Notes under the pieces: model-generated | Told to the model about the DNA's origin: nothing | Database searches by the model: none | What the model saw: only the letters and a program-made list of their open reading frames with translations | Program-made: the position numbers and the translations under genes | In this document: one piece after another, positions 27,319 to 37,081 of the stretch | Layout of the letters: the number at the start of each line of letters is the position of its first letter | Position numbering within the stretch: the first letter of the stretch is position 1 | Assembly (NCBI GenBank): GCA_947498155.1 | Contig: CANMJD010000001.1 | Coordinates: 868,001 to 932,000, forward strand | DNA from: an uncultured Pseudoruegeria sp. | GTDB taxonomy: Bacteria; Pseudomonadota; Alphaproteobacteria; Rhodobacterales; Rhodobacteraceae | DNA length: 64,000 nt | Direction: 5' to 3'

Positions 27319-27344
27319 CAAAAAAAGGGCCGCTAAGGCGGCCC
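27319..27344 (-). terminator. Intrinsic terminator of the alpha/beta hydrolase gene
   Basis: Minus strand GGGCCGC-CTTA-GCGGCCC is a perfect 7-bp stem followed by a run of seven T (plus-strand A-run at 27320-27326). It lies 43 bases past the stop of the gene at 27387. Confidence 0.88.
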
Positions 27345-27386
27345 CTGTTAAAGGTAGGAAATACGAAAGAGGGTCCTGCCCGAGGT

Positions 27387-28142
27387 CTATTCCCCGCTAA
27401 AGGGCGGAAGCTCGATCAGGACATCGCGCAGCCGTTCGAGGGCATCGCGATAGGTCAAGGCATGATTGAAATAGCCCTGCCGCAAGAAAAGATCGGTTTG
27501 CACGATCGCAACCGGGTTATTCATCATAAACGTATGGGTCACCGGTAGGACAATATGGTCTTGCATGCCGTTCAGACGCGTCGATTTTACAGAGACTTTA
27601 CCGTCGTTCGGCCCGTCTATAATCGAAGAATACAGCGGATTTAGCGTGCGATCCCCAGCAATGATCCCCACCTCAAAAGCAGGCTTGCCCAAGGAATTGG
27701 GAACAGAGTCCTCACTCGTACCCAATTGTAGCCCCGCGGGGCCATTCAGCCACTCAAAAGGCTCCAGATCGCCAAACGCATCCACCAGTTCCGAACCCTG
27801 ATTAGGTGGCCCAAGCATCACCACACGGCCCATATTTTCAGGCTGATTATCACGCAGCCACGCGCGAACCAGAATGCCCCCCATTGAATGGGTCACAAAA
27901 TGGGTTTTGCGCTTGCCGCATTTGGCGACGGCTTTTGGCACAGCGGTATTAACCAAGGTCTGGATCGGAGCATCGGTTGAGGGGTAGCCGTCATTCACGG
28001 TTTCATAGCCCATGGCCTGAAGCGCTTTTTCCATCACCACCATAGAGGTGTCCCCACGGGCCAACCCGTGGAGCAAAACAACACATTCGGCCTGAGCAGC
28101 AGCTGGCATAAGACTCATCGCTAGGATCAAGGGTTTTATCAT
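27387..28142 (-). CDS. Secreted alpha/beta hydrolase (lipase-like)
   Basis: The 251-residue product has a signal peptide ([18 protein letters not shown], cleavage expected before Glu19) and so probably acts in the periplasm. The mature part has the oxyanion-hole segment LLHGLARG and the nucleophile elbow THSMGG (GxSxG-like HSMGG), as in triacylglycerol lipase and PGAP1-like hydrolases. The His of the triad may lie in [13 protein letters not shown] and the acid in [10 protein letters not shown]. Substrate is not clear; an esterase or lipase for acyl chains is the best guess. It is a single gene with its own terminator, convergent with the sRNA array. Confidence 0.85.
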   Translation of the reverse strand: MIKPLILAMSLMPAAAQAECVVLLHGLARGDTSMVVMEKALQAMGYETVNDGYPSTDAPIQTLVNTAVPKAVAKCGKRKTHFVTHSMGGILVRAWLRDNQPENMGRVVMLGPPNQGSELVDAFGDLEPFEWLNGPAGLQLGTSEDSVPNSLGKPAFEVGIIAGDRTLNPLYSSIIDGPNDGKVSVKSTRLNGMQDHIVLPVTHTFMMNNPVAIVQTDLFLRQGYFNHALTYRDALERLRDVLIELPPFSGE

Positions 28143-28213
28143 ACCCTCAAACTAGTGCTGCCGGATTAAAATTGCGAGAACCCTCTGTCGTTTTTCAAGC
28201 GATCAGCAAAAGC

Positions 28214-29050
28214 TTACCGCCGCGTTGGTTTCAGTGAAAGCACCACGCCCGCACAGACCAGGGCAGCGGCGATGAAAAAGCGTGTACTGGCGGCTTCGCC
28301 CAAAAAGACCATGCCCCCCGCCATTGCAATCAGCGGCACCGTCAACTGGGAAATCGCTGCCATACTGGCGTCCAGACGCGGTAAAACCGCATACCAAAGC
28401 GCATAACCCAGCCCCGAGGTAATGGCACCAGAGGCAATCGCCAGCATCACCCCACTGCTCTGAACCAGCAAAGGTCCGGTCAAAAACAGCGGCACAAGCG
28501 TCAGCGGCGCGGCATAGGCAAAATTGCGGGCGGTGGTTGCCAAGGGGTCCCGTGCAGATTGCCCGCGCAGGGAATAAATCCCCCAACCAATGGCGGCCGG
28601 AATCATCAAGGCCGCCCCCAGCAGCGGCGGGGTTTGGGCATTGCCCGGCCAGAGCAAATAGACCAGCCCGCCAAAGGCCAGACACGCCCCGAGCCAGCGC
28701 CCCAGCGGTATCGTTTCTTTGCGCCACAGCGCTCCGGCAAACATGGTCACCTGCACCCCGCCAAACAGGATCAACGCGCCGATCCCCGCATCCAGCGTCA
28801 CATAGGCAAAGGAAAACCCAACCATATAGGTCAAAAGCGCCAGCACCGCCCAGACATCAGGCTTTTGGCGCAAAGACGCCCCGCCGGATTTCACCATGAC
28901 CAACAGGCAAAGCGTCACCGCCCCCGCAACCGTCCGGATCAGCGCAAAGCTCGCCGGATCAATATCCCCGCCGGTCAGCGCCAGCCGGTTCAGCACCGAG
29001 TTACCGGCAAAGGCCAGCATCGTCAGCACAGTCAGGGCGAGTACACGCAT
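28214..29050 (-). CDS. EamA/DMT family transporter
   Basis: Inner-membrane protein of the drug/metabolite transporter superfamily, 278 residues with about ten hydrophobic segments in two EamA repeats (the first around TMLAFAGNSVLNRLAL, the second around AAIGWGIYSLRGQ to VCAGVVLSLKP). The substrate cannot be read from the sequence; many relatives export amino acids or metabolites. The ATG at 29050 is set by a strong AGGGAGG six bases upstream; that site is complementary to the CCTCCCT in the loops of the nearby sRNAs. Confidence 0.9.
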   Translation of the reverse strand: MRVLALTVLTMLAFAGNSVLNRLALTGGDIDPASFALIRTVAGAVTLCLLVMVKSGGASLRQKPDVWAVLALLTYMVGFSFAYVTLDAGIGALILFGGVQVTMFAGALWRKETIPLGRWLGACLAFGGLVYLLWPGNAQTPPLLGAALMIPAAIGWGIYSLRGQSARDPLATTARNFAYAAPLTLVPLFLTGPLLVQSSGVMLAIASGAITSGLGYALWYAVLPRLDASMAAISQLTVPLIAMAGGMVFLGEAASTRFFIAAALVCAGVVLSLKPTRR

Positions 29051-29159
29051 CAGTGCCTCCCTTTGGTCAACGCGCAAACTGCGTCAGCGGAACAGGCAAT
29101 AATCTTTGGCGCGGGGTATTGGTCAGGACGAATCTGCATCGCTAGGGCTTAGCATGGGT

Positions 29160-30425
29160 TTAGCGGGCGGGCATCTGCTCAATCGGGTCATCCACATGGG
29201 CGGGCAGCTTATACAGCACATAAATCGCTGCACATTTTAGTGAACAAGGCAAAAGCGCGTAACAAATGGTCAAGACCCACAGTGCTTCGGGGGAATTCGG
29301 CCCACCGGGCACAAATCCGGCCCCGTCCAAGACCGGCAGCACAAGGGCCGCCACAAGGGCCAGCGATGCTTTGGCGGCAAAGGCCCAAAGGCCAAAGGAC
29401 AGACCTTCGGGCAAATCTTTGCGGTCCACCGTTGCGGCGAACAATGCAGGCAGCAACACCATATCCGCCCCCAGCGCCACGCCCGAAGCCAGACAGATCA
29501 CGGCAAACCACATCCCCTGCCCTTCGGACAGCAATGCCACGCCAAGAAAGCTGAGGATCGACAGGATCATCGCCGGCAGCATCACCGGCCGTGCGCCAAA
29601 ACGTTGCCCCAACAGCGACCACAACGGCGCCGAGGCACCGGCGGCAGCAAAGAACAGCAATAAGAATGGCCCAGCCCTATCCCCCAGTTGCAGGCGGTCC
29701 TCGACAAAGAACAAAAACAGCGTCGATGTCGCCGCCACTGGCATCGCGTTCAAAAACCCGAGCACCAACAAAGAGCGCACCGGTCCCTGACGCAATGCCA
29801 TTCGCAGCCCCTCGGTGTCGGGCTGTTTACGCGTCATCGGTGCCCTGCCCTTTGACCAAAGCGGCTGCATCGCCATTGCTGCGATCAGGACCATCCCCGC
29901 ATAAAGCAACGCAAAATCGCGATAAGCGCTGTGCTCGCGCCCTATAGCCTGCAGTAAGCTCGGCAGGGTTGTGGCGATCAGAATACCGAACACAGTTCCG
30001 GCTTCGCGCCCCCCCGCCAGCCGGTAATGCGCCGTTGATCCCTGCCCTGCCATCAGCCGCACACCCTGACCGTAATACAACACGGTCAGTAGGCTAAAGC
30101 TGGTGAAGATCACGATTAACGTTAGCGTCAGCCAGACGGCGGGCGGCATCGGTGGGGGCACCACAGCAAACAGCGCGACAAAGCCTCCGCCAAGACCAAT
30201 TGCGCCAAAGGCGGCCAACAGCGGGCGGTTTGTGGATTGGCGGTCCGATAGCCAGCCCAAAAGCGGGTCCTGTGCAAAGTCCAGTATGCGGATGAACAGC
30301 AGTATCGCCCCAAGGGTGCCAAGGGAAACCCCAAGCTGGGTCGTCGCAAACCGCGGCAGGTGGATGTAAATCGGAATACCGGCCGCGGCCAGAATGACCG
30401 CAAATCCGGCATAGCGCAGCGACAT
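29160..30425 (-). CDS. MFS transporter, MelB/GPH-like
   Basis: A 421-residue inner-membrane protein with about twelve membrane segments. The RILDFAQDPLLGWLSDR stretch near residue 46 matches the conserved D-P-x-x-G-x-x-S-D-R loop of the GPH (sugar:cation) branch of the major facilitator superfamily. Substrate unknown. Its ATG shares one base with the TGA of the chalcone-isomerase-like gene upstream, so the two are probably one operon. Confidence 0.88.
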   Translation of the reverse strand: MSLRYAGFAVILAAAGIPIYIHLPRFATTQLGVSLGTLGAILLFIRILDFAQDPLLGWLSDRQSTNRPLLAAFGAIGLGGGFVALFAVVPPPMPPAVWLTLTLIVIFTSFSLLTVLYYGQGVRLMAGQGSTAHYRLAGGREAGTVFGILIATTLPSLLQAIGREHSAYRDFALLYAGMVLIAAMAMQPLWSKGRAPMTRKQPDTEGLRMALRQGPVRSLLVLGFLNAMPVAATSTLFLFFVEDRLQLGDRAGPFLLLFFAAAGASAPLWSLLGQRFGARPVMLPAMILSILSFLGVALLSEGQGMWFAVICLASGVALGADMVLLPALFAATVDRKDLPEGLSFGLWAFAAKASLALVAALVLPVLDGAGFVPGGPNSPEALWVLTICYALLPCSLKCAAIYVLYKLPAHVDDPIEQMPAR

Positions 30426-30973
30426 CAGCCCCGCCCGCGCAACTGCCGCGACAATGCTGGGTCGCGGGCCTGGTCCGACAGCCAGATGGCCATGATACGA
30501 TCACGAATATCCGGATGCGACAGGGTGCAGCGCAGCGCGCCATTGCGCCAGAACTCAACCGCATCCGATCCGCGCGGGATTGCGCTGTACCGGTCGCCAT
30601 TTCCGACAGTTTGAAAACAACTGTTCAGTTTTGCTTCGATGGTTTTGTGATCGTCTTTCCGACCCTCGATCCGGCGCATTTCGCGCAGGGTTGCGCTGAT
30701 CAGCGTGCCGCCCCGGATGTTGCGTTTATAATCCAGTACCAACCCATAGGGTTGATCCGCCTGATACTGACGCCCTCCGGCTGTATAAAGCGCAGCCCGA
30801 TATAGCTCTGCCCCGAACAGGGTAAAGCTGGCGGTCCCTACCGGTTTTGCAGCCTGCACCCGCGCTTCGATTTCAGCAGGGGCAGCGCGGCCCGTGGCAA
30901 CTGTCAGGCACAGTAGAACAAGCACACAGGCGCAAAGCTTCAGGAAATTCCGATGCGTAGAAAGATAGGACAT
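30425..30973 (-). CDS. Chalcone isomerase-like secreted protein
   Basis: A 182-residue protein with a signal peptide (hydrophobic LKLCACVLVLLCLTVATG, cleavage after GRA-A) and a body that resembles bacterial chalcone-isomerase-like proteins (TASFTLFGAELYRAALYTAGG and YGLVLDYKRNI). Bacterial members mostly lack proven isomerase activity, so the role is open; it is probably periplasmic. It lies just before the MFS gene with a one-base overlap. The ATG at 30973 is preferred over a TTG eleven codons upstream. Confidence 0.75.
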   Translation of the reverse strand: MSYLSTHRNFLKLCACVLVLLCLTVATGRAAPAEIEARVQAAKPVGTASFTLFGAELYRAALYTAGGRQYQADQPYGLVLDYKRNIRGGTLISATLREMRRIEGRKDDHKTIEAKLNSCFQTVGNGDRYSAIPRGSDAVEFWRNGALRCTLSHPDIRDRIMAIWLSDQARDPALSRQLRGRG

Positions 30974-31096
30974 ATTTGCGCCGCCTTCAGTGAGAGTATT
31001 GTTCAAAGATACGCATCACAGGCCGTGGTGGATCACTTCTGTCGGGCTACCGCAGTCGGAAGCCCGCGCCAAAGCAGCGGCAAGACAGGCTTCAGG

Positions 31097-31453
31097 CTAG
31101 TCCGAAAAGCACAGTTTGTTGCCGTCAAGGTCTCTGACATAGGCAGAATAGCGCGGCCCCCGTGGACCCGGTTCCCCTTCGCATGTCCCGCCCAGCTCAA
31201 GCGCCAAGCCATGCAGTCTGTTGACCTCGTCATGGGTCCCAACGCTGAACCCAACCATGGTTCCGTTGCCCTGCGTCGCGGGCATTGCATCAAAGGGGAT
31301 GGCGGCGGCAAAAGCAAAATCCGCCCCCATCCAATAGGTCATGCGTTCCGAGGGTGACAGGCTTTGCAATTCCGACTGCGCAAACAGGGCATCATAGAAA
31401 GCCTTGGCGGCAGTCATGTCGTTGGTGCCGACAACATAGTAGTTCATCTTCAT
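31097..31453 (-). CDS. VOC family (glyoxalase-like) protein
   Basis: A 118-residue protein of the vicinal oxygen chelate fold: one beta-alpha-beta-beta-beta unit begins at YYVVGTNDMTAAKAFYDALF and another at MVGFSVGTHDEVNRLHGLALELGG, ending YSAYVRDLDGNKLCF. Such proteins include glyoxalases, dioxygenases and resistance proteins; this one is too short on features to name a substrate. The start at 31453 has GGAG 7 bases before it. A perfect operator-like repeat lies about 115 bases upstream. Confidence 0.85.
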   Translation of the reverse strand: MKMNYYVVGTNDMTAAKAFYDALFAQSELQSLSPSERMTYWMGADFAFAAAIPFDAMPATQGNGTMVGFSVGTHDEVNRLHGLALELGGTCEGEPGPRGPRYSAYVRDLDGNKLCFSD

Positions 31454-31540
31454 GGGGTATCTCCGGTGGCCAATGGTTTGCCGCTTACGGGGGGCGGCAA
31501 CAGAATCTTTTTCAGGATGCAATGATCTACGTCGCATCCC

Positions 31541-31580
31541 TTAACCATGGTCCTACCGGTTAATATGACATTATATGTCA
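31541..31580 (-). promoter_or_regulatory. Operator over a -10 box upstream of the VOC gene
   Basis: A perfect inverted repeat TGACAT-TAT-ATGTCA (31566-31580) on the minus strand contains TATAAT, a consensus -10 for the VOC gene. Next to it TTAACC-N11-GGTTAA (31541-31563) is a second perfect inverted repeat, with CtrA-like TTAACC half sites. No good -35 is seen. Confidence 0.4.
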
Positions 31581-31648
31581 CATTTGTTTGCAGCGCAGGC
31601 AAAATACGACAGGGCGCGGCAAAGGGGCCGGGCCGACATTATGCCAAC

Positions 31649-31676
31649 AAAAAAGGGGCCGCGAAACCGCGACCCC
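31649..31676 (-). terminator. Intrinsic terminator after groEL
   Basis: Minus strand GGGGTCGCG-GTTT-CGCGGCCCC forms a 9-bp stem with one G-U pair, followed by TTTTTT. It lies about 26 bases past the groEL stop. Confidence 0.9.
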
Positions 31677-31702
31677 TTCTTAATCAGCACGTGCTGGTTG
31701 GC

Positions 31703-33367
<1,665 letters not shown>

Positions 33368-33388
33368 CTAACTTGTAGGGGACGACGA

Positions 33389-33676
33389 TCAGGCAATGAT
33401 GCCCATGATGTCGGATTCTTTCATGATCAGCAGCTCTTCACCGTCAAGGGTGACTTCTGTGCCGGACCATTTGCCAAAGAGGATCTTGTCGCCTGCTTTG
33501 ACGTCCATTGCGATGCGATCGCCGTCGTCATCTTTGGCGCCAGCGCCAACAGAGACTACCAGCCCTTCAGCCGGCTTTTCTTTTGCGCTGTCAGGAATGA
33601 TCAGCCCGCCAGCGGTTTTCTCGTCGCTCTCAACGCGACGAACCAGTACACGGTCGTGAAGTGGTGTAAATGCCAT
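33389..33676 (-). CDS. groES: Co-chaperonin GroES
   Basis: The 95-residue lid of the GroEL chamber. It starts [16 protein letters not shown] and has the mobile-loop region [19 protein letters not shown] and the [21 protein letters not shown] end. It is the first gene of groESL; a CIRCE operator overlaps the transcript start 38 bases upstream, so control by the HrcA repressor is expected. Confidence 0.99.
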   Translation of the reverse strand: MAFTPLHDRVLVRRVESDEKTAGGLIIPDSAKEKPAEGLVVSVGAGAKDDDGDRIAMDVKAGDKILFGKWSGTEVTLDGEELLIMKESDIMGIIA

Positions 33677-33713
33677 CTCGAAAAATTTCCTCGTTCCGAG
33701 TTTTCTCCCAATG

Positions 33714-33740
33714 TTATCACTCGACTTGTTTGAGTGCTAA
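33714..33740 (-). promoter_or_regulatory. CIRCE operator of groESL
   Basis: Minus strand TTAGCACTC-N9-GAGTGATAA matches the CIRCE consensus TTAGCACTC-N9-GAGTGCTAA with one change. It lies just downstream of the promoter, as is usual for HrcA binding. Confidence 0.95.
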
Positions 33741-33747
33741 CGGAATG

Positions 33748-33776
33748 GAAATAGGATTTGTCCCATACGGAGTCAA
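33748..33776 (-). promoter_or_regulatory. Promoter of groESL
   Basis: Minus strand TTGACT (33771-33776), 17 bases, TATTTC (33748-33753). The expected start then falls at the edge of the CIRCE element. Confidence 0.65.
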
Positions 33777-33918
33777 CACCACCCCACCTATTTTTTTGCC
33801 CACAAAAAGCGCAATGCCGATGCACCTGCGCCCTTGAAGCGTTCTGCCTTTGACAGAGAAGGGAAACTCGGGCATTTATGATTAACCACTGTGTCGTAAC
33901 GAGTTTTTGGAAAGAACA

Positions 33919-34368
33919 ATGAAAAAACCGAAAGACGTCACCGAGGGAGCCCCCACCGAAATGAAAGAAGAAGCGATCAGAGTTCCGTTCGTGCAAAAGC
34001 TGCTGCACCTGTCTGACAGCAGCGCCATTCTATCCGCGACGGATGAGATCTTTAACCACGTCGATACCAATGATGTGATGTGGTCCGGTGAGGGCGAGCG
34101 GCGCGTAGAGGTCAATTTCCTCTTTAAGCAGCCGTTTTTGGATGTACCGGTGATTTCCTTAGCACTCTCTGGCATTGACGCCGATCAGGCGCGCAACCTG
34201 CGGTTCAACCTTCAGAGCGAAAACGTTTCTTCTACGGGATTTACGGCGGTGTTCCTGACCTGGGAAGACACCCATATTGCCCGCGCCTCTATCACATGGA
34301 CGGCGATTGGCCCGATTGCGCCACCACGTAGCGGGCGGAGCAGCCAGCAAGGCCGCGGGCAGAACTAA
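33919..34368 (+). CDS. H-type lectin domain protein, copy 1
   Basis: A 149-residue protein without signal peptide. After a charged N-terminus (MKKPKDVTEGAPTEMKEEA) it has an H-type lectin fold, a six-stranded beta domain that binds GalNAc-type sugars in snail agglutinin: VMWSGEGERRVEVNF, then TGFTAVFLTWEDTHIARASITWTAIG. It shares MW(S/T)GxGxR and VFxTWxDTxIARA with the gene at 43016-43366, so the two are paralogues. Role in bacteria is unknown. The ATG at 33919 has GGAAAG upstream; a TTG four codons earlier is less likely. Confidence 0.8.
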   Translation: MKKPKDVTEGAPTEMKEEAIRVPFVQKLLHLSDSSAILSATDEIFNHVDTNDVMWSGEGERRVEVNFLFKQPFLDVPVISLALSGIDADQARNLRFNLQSENVSSTGFTAVFLTWEDTHIARASITWTAIGPIAPPRSGRSSQQGRGQN

Positions 34369-34388
34369 GGCCAGAACATCCCATTGTG

Positions 34389-35075
34389 TCAGTTTTGCAC
34401 GGGAACGGGATCGACGTTTTCGCGCGCCTGTGCGGCGGCCTCTCCGGTGTCGGTTATCCCATACAGACCGCGCGAAATACGCGCAAACCAACCATAGTGA
34501 TTGGCCGCCATAATGGCCGTTGCCCGCGCAACCCCGGTGGCCTTGGCAATCTCGCGCCCTGCAGAAGGTCCGTTAAGCAGCAAATAGTGCGCGACCTTTT
34601 CTGCATCCTGACGATAGGCCGTGACAATCGCCCCACGGGTGCCGCCTGTGCTGGGGTCACCGTCCCGGCGGGAAAACTCGCGCAGCAAACGGTTCAGGCG
34701 GTGTTTTGATTTGCGCGGCTTATAAGGGGCGGGATCAAGATGGGCCTCAACAAAACCGTCCTGCAACCGCACCGTCAACAGGCCCAACCCCAACCGGCGG
34801 CAGAGGGATGTATTGGCCTTAAGGGCGGTCAAAAAACGGCGTCCTTTGCCCCGAGGCACGGCAATATAAACCGTATCGCTCATCGACTGGCGGGCGATCC
34901 CCTGATGAAACAGCGCCAAAGAAAACGCGGTTTTCATCTCGATCAGAACCGGTGGCTCCTCTCCGCGCACCGCCATGACATCCACCGACCCGATTTCGCC
35001 TTTGACCGTATAGCCCTGCCCCTCCAGAAAGCTCTTTATCGGCGCATAAAGCTCTGTTTCCGAAAGGTTTGCCAT
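34389..35075 (-). CDS. DUF2161 protein with PD-(D/E)XK nuclease-like fold
   Basis: A 228-residue cytoplasmic protein. The N-terminal half (ETELYAPIKSFLEGQGYTV, GSVDVMAV, VLIEMKTA) has the Asp and Glu-x-Lys of a PD-(D/E)XK core, as in restriction-type nucleases. The C-terminal third (APYKPRKSKHRLNRLL and EIAKATGVARATAIMAANHYGWF) looks like a winged-helix DNA-binding part. The family is common in Rhodobacteraceae as DUF2161; substrate not known, so nuclease activity is inference. It is a single gene convergent with the H-lectin gene. Confidence 0.82.
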   Translation of the reverse strand: MANLSETELYAPIKSFLEGQGYTVKGEIGSVDVMAVRGEEPPVLIEMKTAFSLALFHQGIARQSMSDTVYIAVPRGKGRRFLTALKANTSLCRRLGLGLLTVRLQDGFVEAHLDPAPYKPRKSKHRLNRLLREFSRRDGDPSTGGTRGAIVTAYRQDAEKVAHYLLLNGPSAGREIAKATGVARATAIMAANHYGWFARISRGLYGITDTGEAAAQARENVDPVPVQN

Positions 35076-35180
35076 CTCTGTTCAATCCTCTGTCTGGGGC
35101 CGGAGCCCGGCTTGAAAATCGCCCCGCGTCTCTCTATATATAAGGGTGCAGGGACGCCTGTGACGGTGGCCGTCCAGCGC

Positions 35181-35201
35181 CCTGTTTATCTTTAAAACAG
35201 G
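35181..35201 (+). promoter_or_regulatory. Hairpin over the ribosome site of the DUF6868-like gene
   Basis: CCTGTTT-ATCTTTA-AAACAGG is a perfect 7-bp inverted repeat ending 12 bases before the ATG at 35214. Its 3' arm contains the AGG of the likely ribosome site AGGA, so folding could hide it. Confidence 0.35.
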
Positions 35202-35213
35202 ATTGGACAGATT

Positions 35214-35459
35214 ATGACCATTGCAACTCTCACGACCTTTTTTGGCTGGTGTACAGTCCTGAATTTCGGATTCCTGCTTTTTGCAACAATCGCCGTGACG
35301 CTGTTTCGCGAACCGGCCATGCGCCTCCACGCCAAGCTGACAGGGGTGGCAGAGGCAGAGCTGCCAAAACGCTACTTCGACTATCTGGCCAACTACAAAC
35401 TTCTAGCGCTGACGCTTAGTTTTGTGCCGTGGCTGGCACTGACGATAATGGCGCCTTAA
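35214..35459 (+). CDS. Small membrane protein, DUF6868-like
   Basis: An 81-residue protein with two membrane segments (FFGWCTVLNFGFLLFATIAV and LLALTLSFVPWLALTIM) joined by a charged loop with RLHAKLTGVAEAEL. It resembles the small uncharacterised family DUF6868; no function is known. It converges with the cytochrome gene, and the two stop codons overlap in TTAA. Confidence 0.7.
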   Translation: MTIATLTTFFGWCTVLNFGFLLFATIAVTLFREPAMRLHAKLTGVAEAELPKRYFDYLANYKLLALTLSFVPWLALTIMAP

Positions 35460-35860
35460 GGCACCTGCAGCGTTTCAAGATAGGCAACAAGATCCACAAG
35501 AATGGCCGGTGTCGGGGTTTCGATCCCGTCGCCGGAATCATACAGAACCATGTCCCCTTCTTCCAAAATCTCGCCGAAGGCGGGCATCAGGCTGGCGTGA
35601 TTGCCTTCGCGGAAATAGCCGTCGATCGTTGACATGACTTCTGCTTCTGGAAAGGTACCGCCGTTTCGGGCTGAAATCCCGGTTAGATCGGGCACATCTT
35701 TGGGCAGACTGGCGGCCATCGGCCCTGTGCCATCCCCTTTGGCCCCGTGGCATTGTGCGCAATATTGTTCATAGGTGCTGCGCCCGACCTCGACGGGTGG
35801 CATCGCACAAGCGGCAACCACCAAAGCGGCACCCGCCACAGTCATTGATGTTCTGATCAT
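35456..35860 (-). CDS. Secreted c-type cytochrome
   Basis: A 134-residue protein with a signal of lipoprotein type (VAGAALVVAACAMPP) and one heme c site CAQCH, followed by GDGTGPMAASLP and, near the C-terminus, the likely axial Met in LMPAFGEIL. This is the common class I monoheme pattern; it should act in the periplasm or attached to a membrane as a small electron carrier. Partner unknown. The tandem ATGs at 35863 and 35860 follow GAGGAG; the second has the better spacing. Confidence 0.88.
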   Translation of the reverse strand: MIRTSMTVAGAALVVAACAMPPVEVGRSTYEQYCAQCHGAKGDGTGPMAASLPKDVPDLTGISARNGGTFPEAEVMSTIDGYFREGNHASLMPAFGEILEEGDMVLYDSGDGIETPTPAILVDLVAYLETLQVP

Positions 35861-35955
35861 CATGCTCTCCTCAGTATTTTTGCCCATCATACGCTGGGTG
35901 CTGCGCCTATGTCATTACCGCATATCAACTATGTTGACCCGCGACACCTGTACCC

Positions 35956-35984
35956 GTGACAAGCACCCGAATGCCGCCTATAAA
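35956..35984 (+). promoter_or_regulatory. Promoter of the pyrophosphatase gene
   Basis: GTGACA (35956-35961), 17 bases, TATAAA (35979-35984), about 45 bases before the gene start. Confidence 0.5.
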
Positions 35985-36028
35985 GCGCGCAAAATCAATC
36001 CAATTTTCCATGAGAAGCGAACCCTCCT

Positions 36029-36949
36029 ATGACGATCAAAGTTTTCGGCCATAAATCCCCTGACACCGATTCCACCGGCTCCCCTATTTTGTGGGCGTGG
36101 TACCTCAATGAAGTCAAAGGCCAACCAGCCGAGGCCTTTCTGCTAGGTGAACCCAACACCGAAGCTGCCTTTGTTCTGAACCGCTGGGACCTGCCAAAGC
36201 CGCAGATCATTGCCGATGTCACCGCCGAAGACACATGCGTTATTGTTGACACCAACAACATCGCAGAGCTGCCCGCCTCGATCAATGACGCCAATGTTGT
36301 GCAAATCATCGACCACCACATGCTGCAAGGCGGGCTGGTCACCAAAAAGCCAATCGACATCACCATCCGTCCGCTGGCCTGTACCGCGACCATCATGATG
36401 GACCTGATCGGCGATGACGCCGCCAAAATGCCCGCTTGGGCCAAAGGCGCAGCACTGTCTTGCATCCTGTCGGACACTTTGGAATTCCGCTCCCCCACAA
36501 CCACGGACCACGACAAGGCTGTGGCTGAAAAACTGGCCGCTGATCTGGGCATCGACATGGCCGAATATGCGGCTGAGTTGTTTGAAGCTAAATCTGATGT
36601 TTCTGCCTTCTCCGACGCTGAACTTCTGCGGATGGATTCCAAAGAATATGCGCTGGACGGGACAAAATTCCGCGTATCGGTTCTGGAAACCACCGCGCCG
36701 AAAATCGTGCTGGACCGCAAAGCCAGCCTGATGGCAACCATGGATACCGTCGCTGCCGAAGATGGTGTCGATCAGGTGTTGCTCTTCGTTGTCGACATCC
36801 TCAACGAAGAAGCCACCCTGCTGGTGCCAAATGCGCTGACCAAAACCGTTGCCGAGAAAAGCTTTGGCGCAACAGTTGACGGTGACGCCGTGGTCCTGCC
36901 CGGCATCATGAGCCGCAAAAAGCAGATCATTCCAAACCTCAAAGTCTGA
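36029..36949 (+). CDS. ppaC: Manganese-dependent inorganic pyrophosphatase
   Basis: Family II enzyme (DHH superfamily) that splits pyrophosphate made in biosynthesis. The 306-residue product has the N-terminal metal site FGHKSPDTDST (His8, Asp12, Asp14), then VDTNN and the DHH motif IIDHHMLQGG, and near the C-terminus the PGIMSRKKQIIP basic motif. Family II is the Mn/Co-type, not the common ppa type. Single gene with own promoter and terminator. Confidence 0.96.
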   Translation: MTIKVFGHKSPDTDSTGSPILWAWYLNEVKGQPAEAFLLGEPNTEAAFVLNRWDLPKPQIIADVTAEDTCVIVDTNNIAELPASINDANVVQIIDHHMLQGGLVTKKPIDITIRPLACTATIMMDLIGDDAAKMPAWAKGAALSCILSDTLEFRSPTTTDHDKAVAEKLAADLGIDMAEYAAELFEAKSDVSAFSDAELLRMDSKEYALDGTKFRVSVLETTAPKIVLDRKASLMATMDTVAAEDGVDQVLLFVVDILNEEATLLVPNALTKTVAEKSFGATVDGDAVVLPGIMSRKKQIIPNLKV

Positions 36950-36972
36950 TCGGACTTCCTGCATTCCATTCG

Positions 36973-37003
36973 AAAAGAGGCGCCCCCGTGGCGCCTCTTT
37001 TTA
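36973..37003 (+). terminator. Intrinsic terminator after ppaC
   Basis: GAGGCGCC-CCCGT-GGCGCCTC is a perfect 8-bp stem followed by TTTTTAT, 28 bases past the stop. An A-run before the stem may let it work both ways. Confidence 0.9.
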
Positions 37004-37081
37004 TGTGCACCCTGCCCTATGGTCCCGCCCCGCCGCTTGGTGTAGGCCTAAGGCAAATCTGTTTGCTTCATAAAGGTCGCC

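Noticed and set aside
31541-31548. TTAACCAT as a CtrA site (also GGTTAACC near 3503 and GATTAACC near 33888)
   Set aside because: Half sites alone are too short to call; kept only as part of the inverted-repeat observation at 31541-31580.
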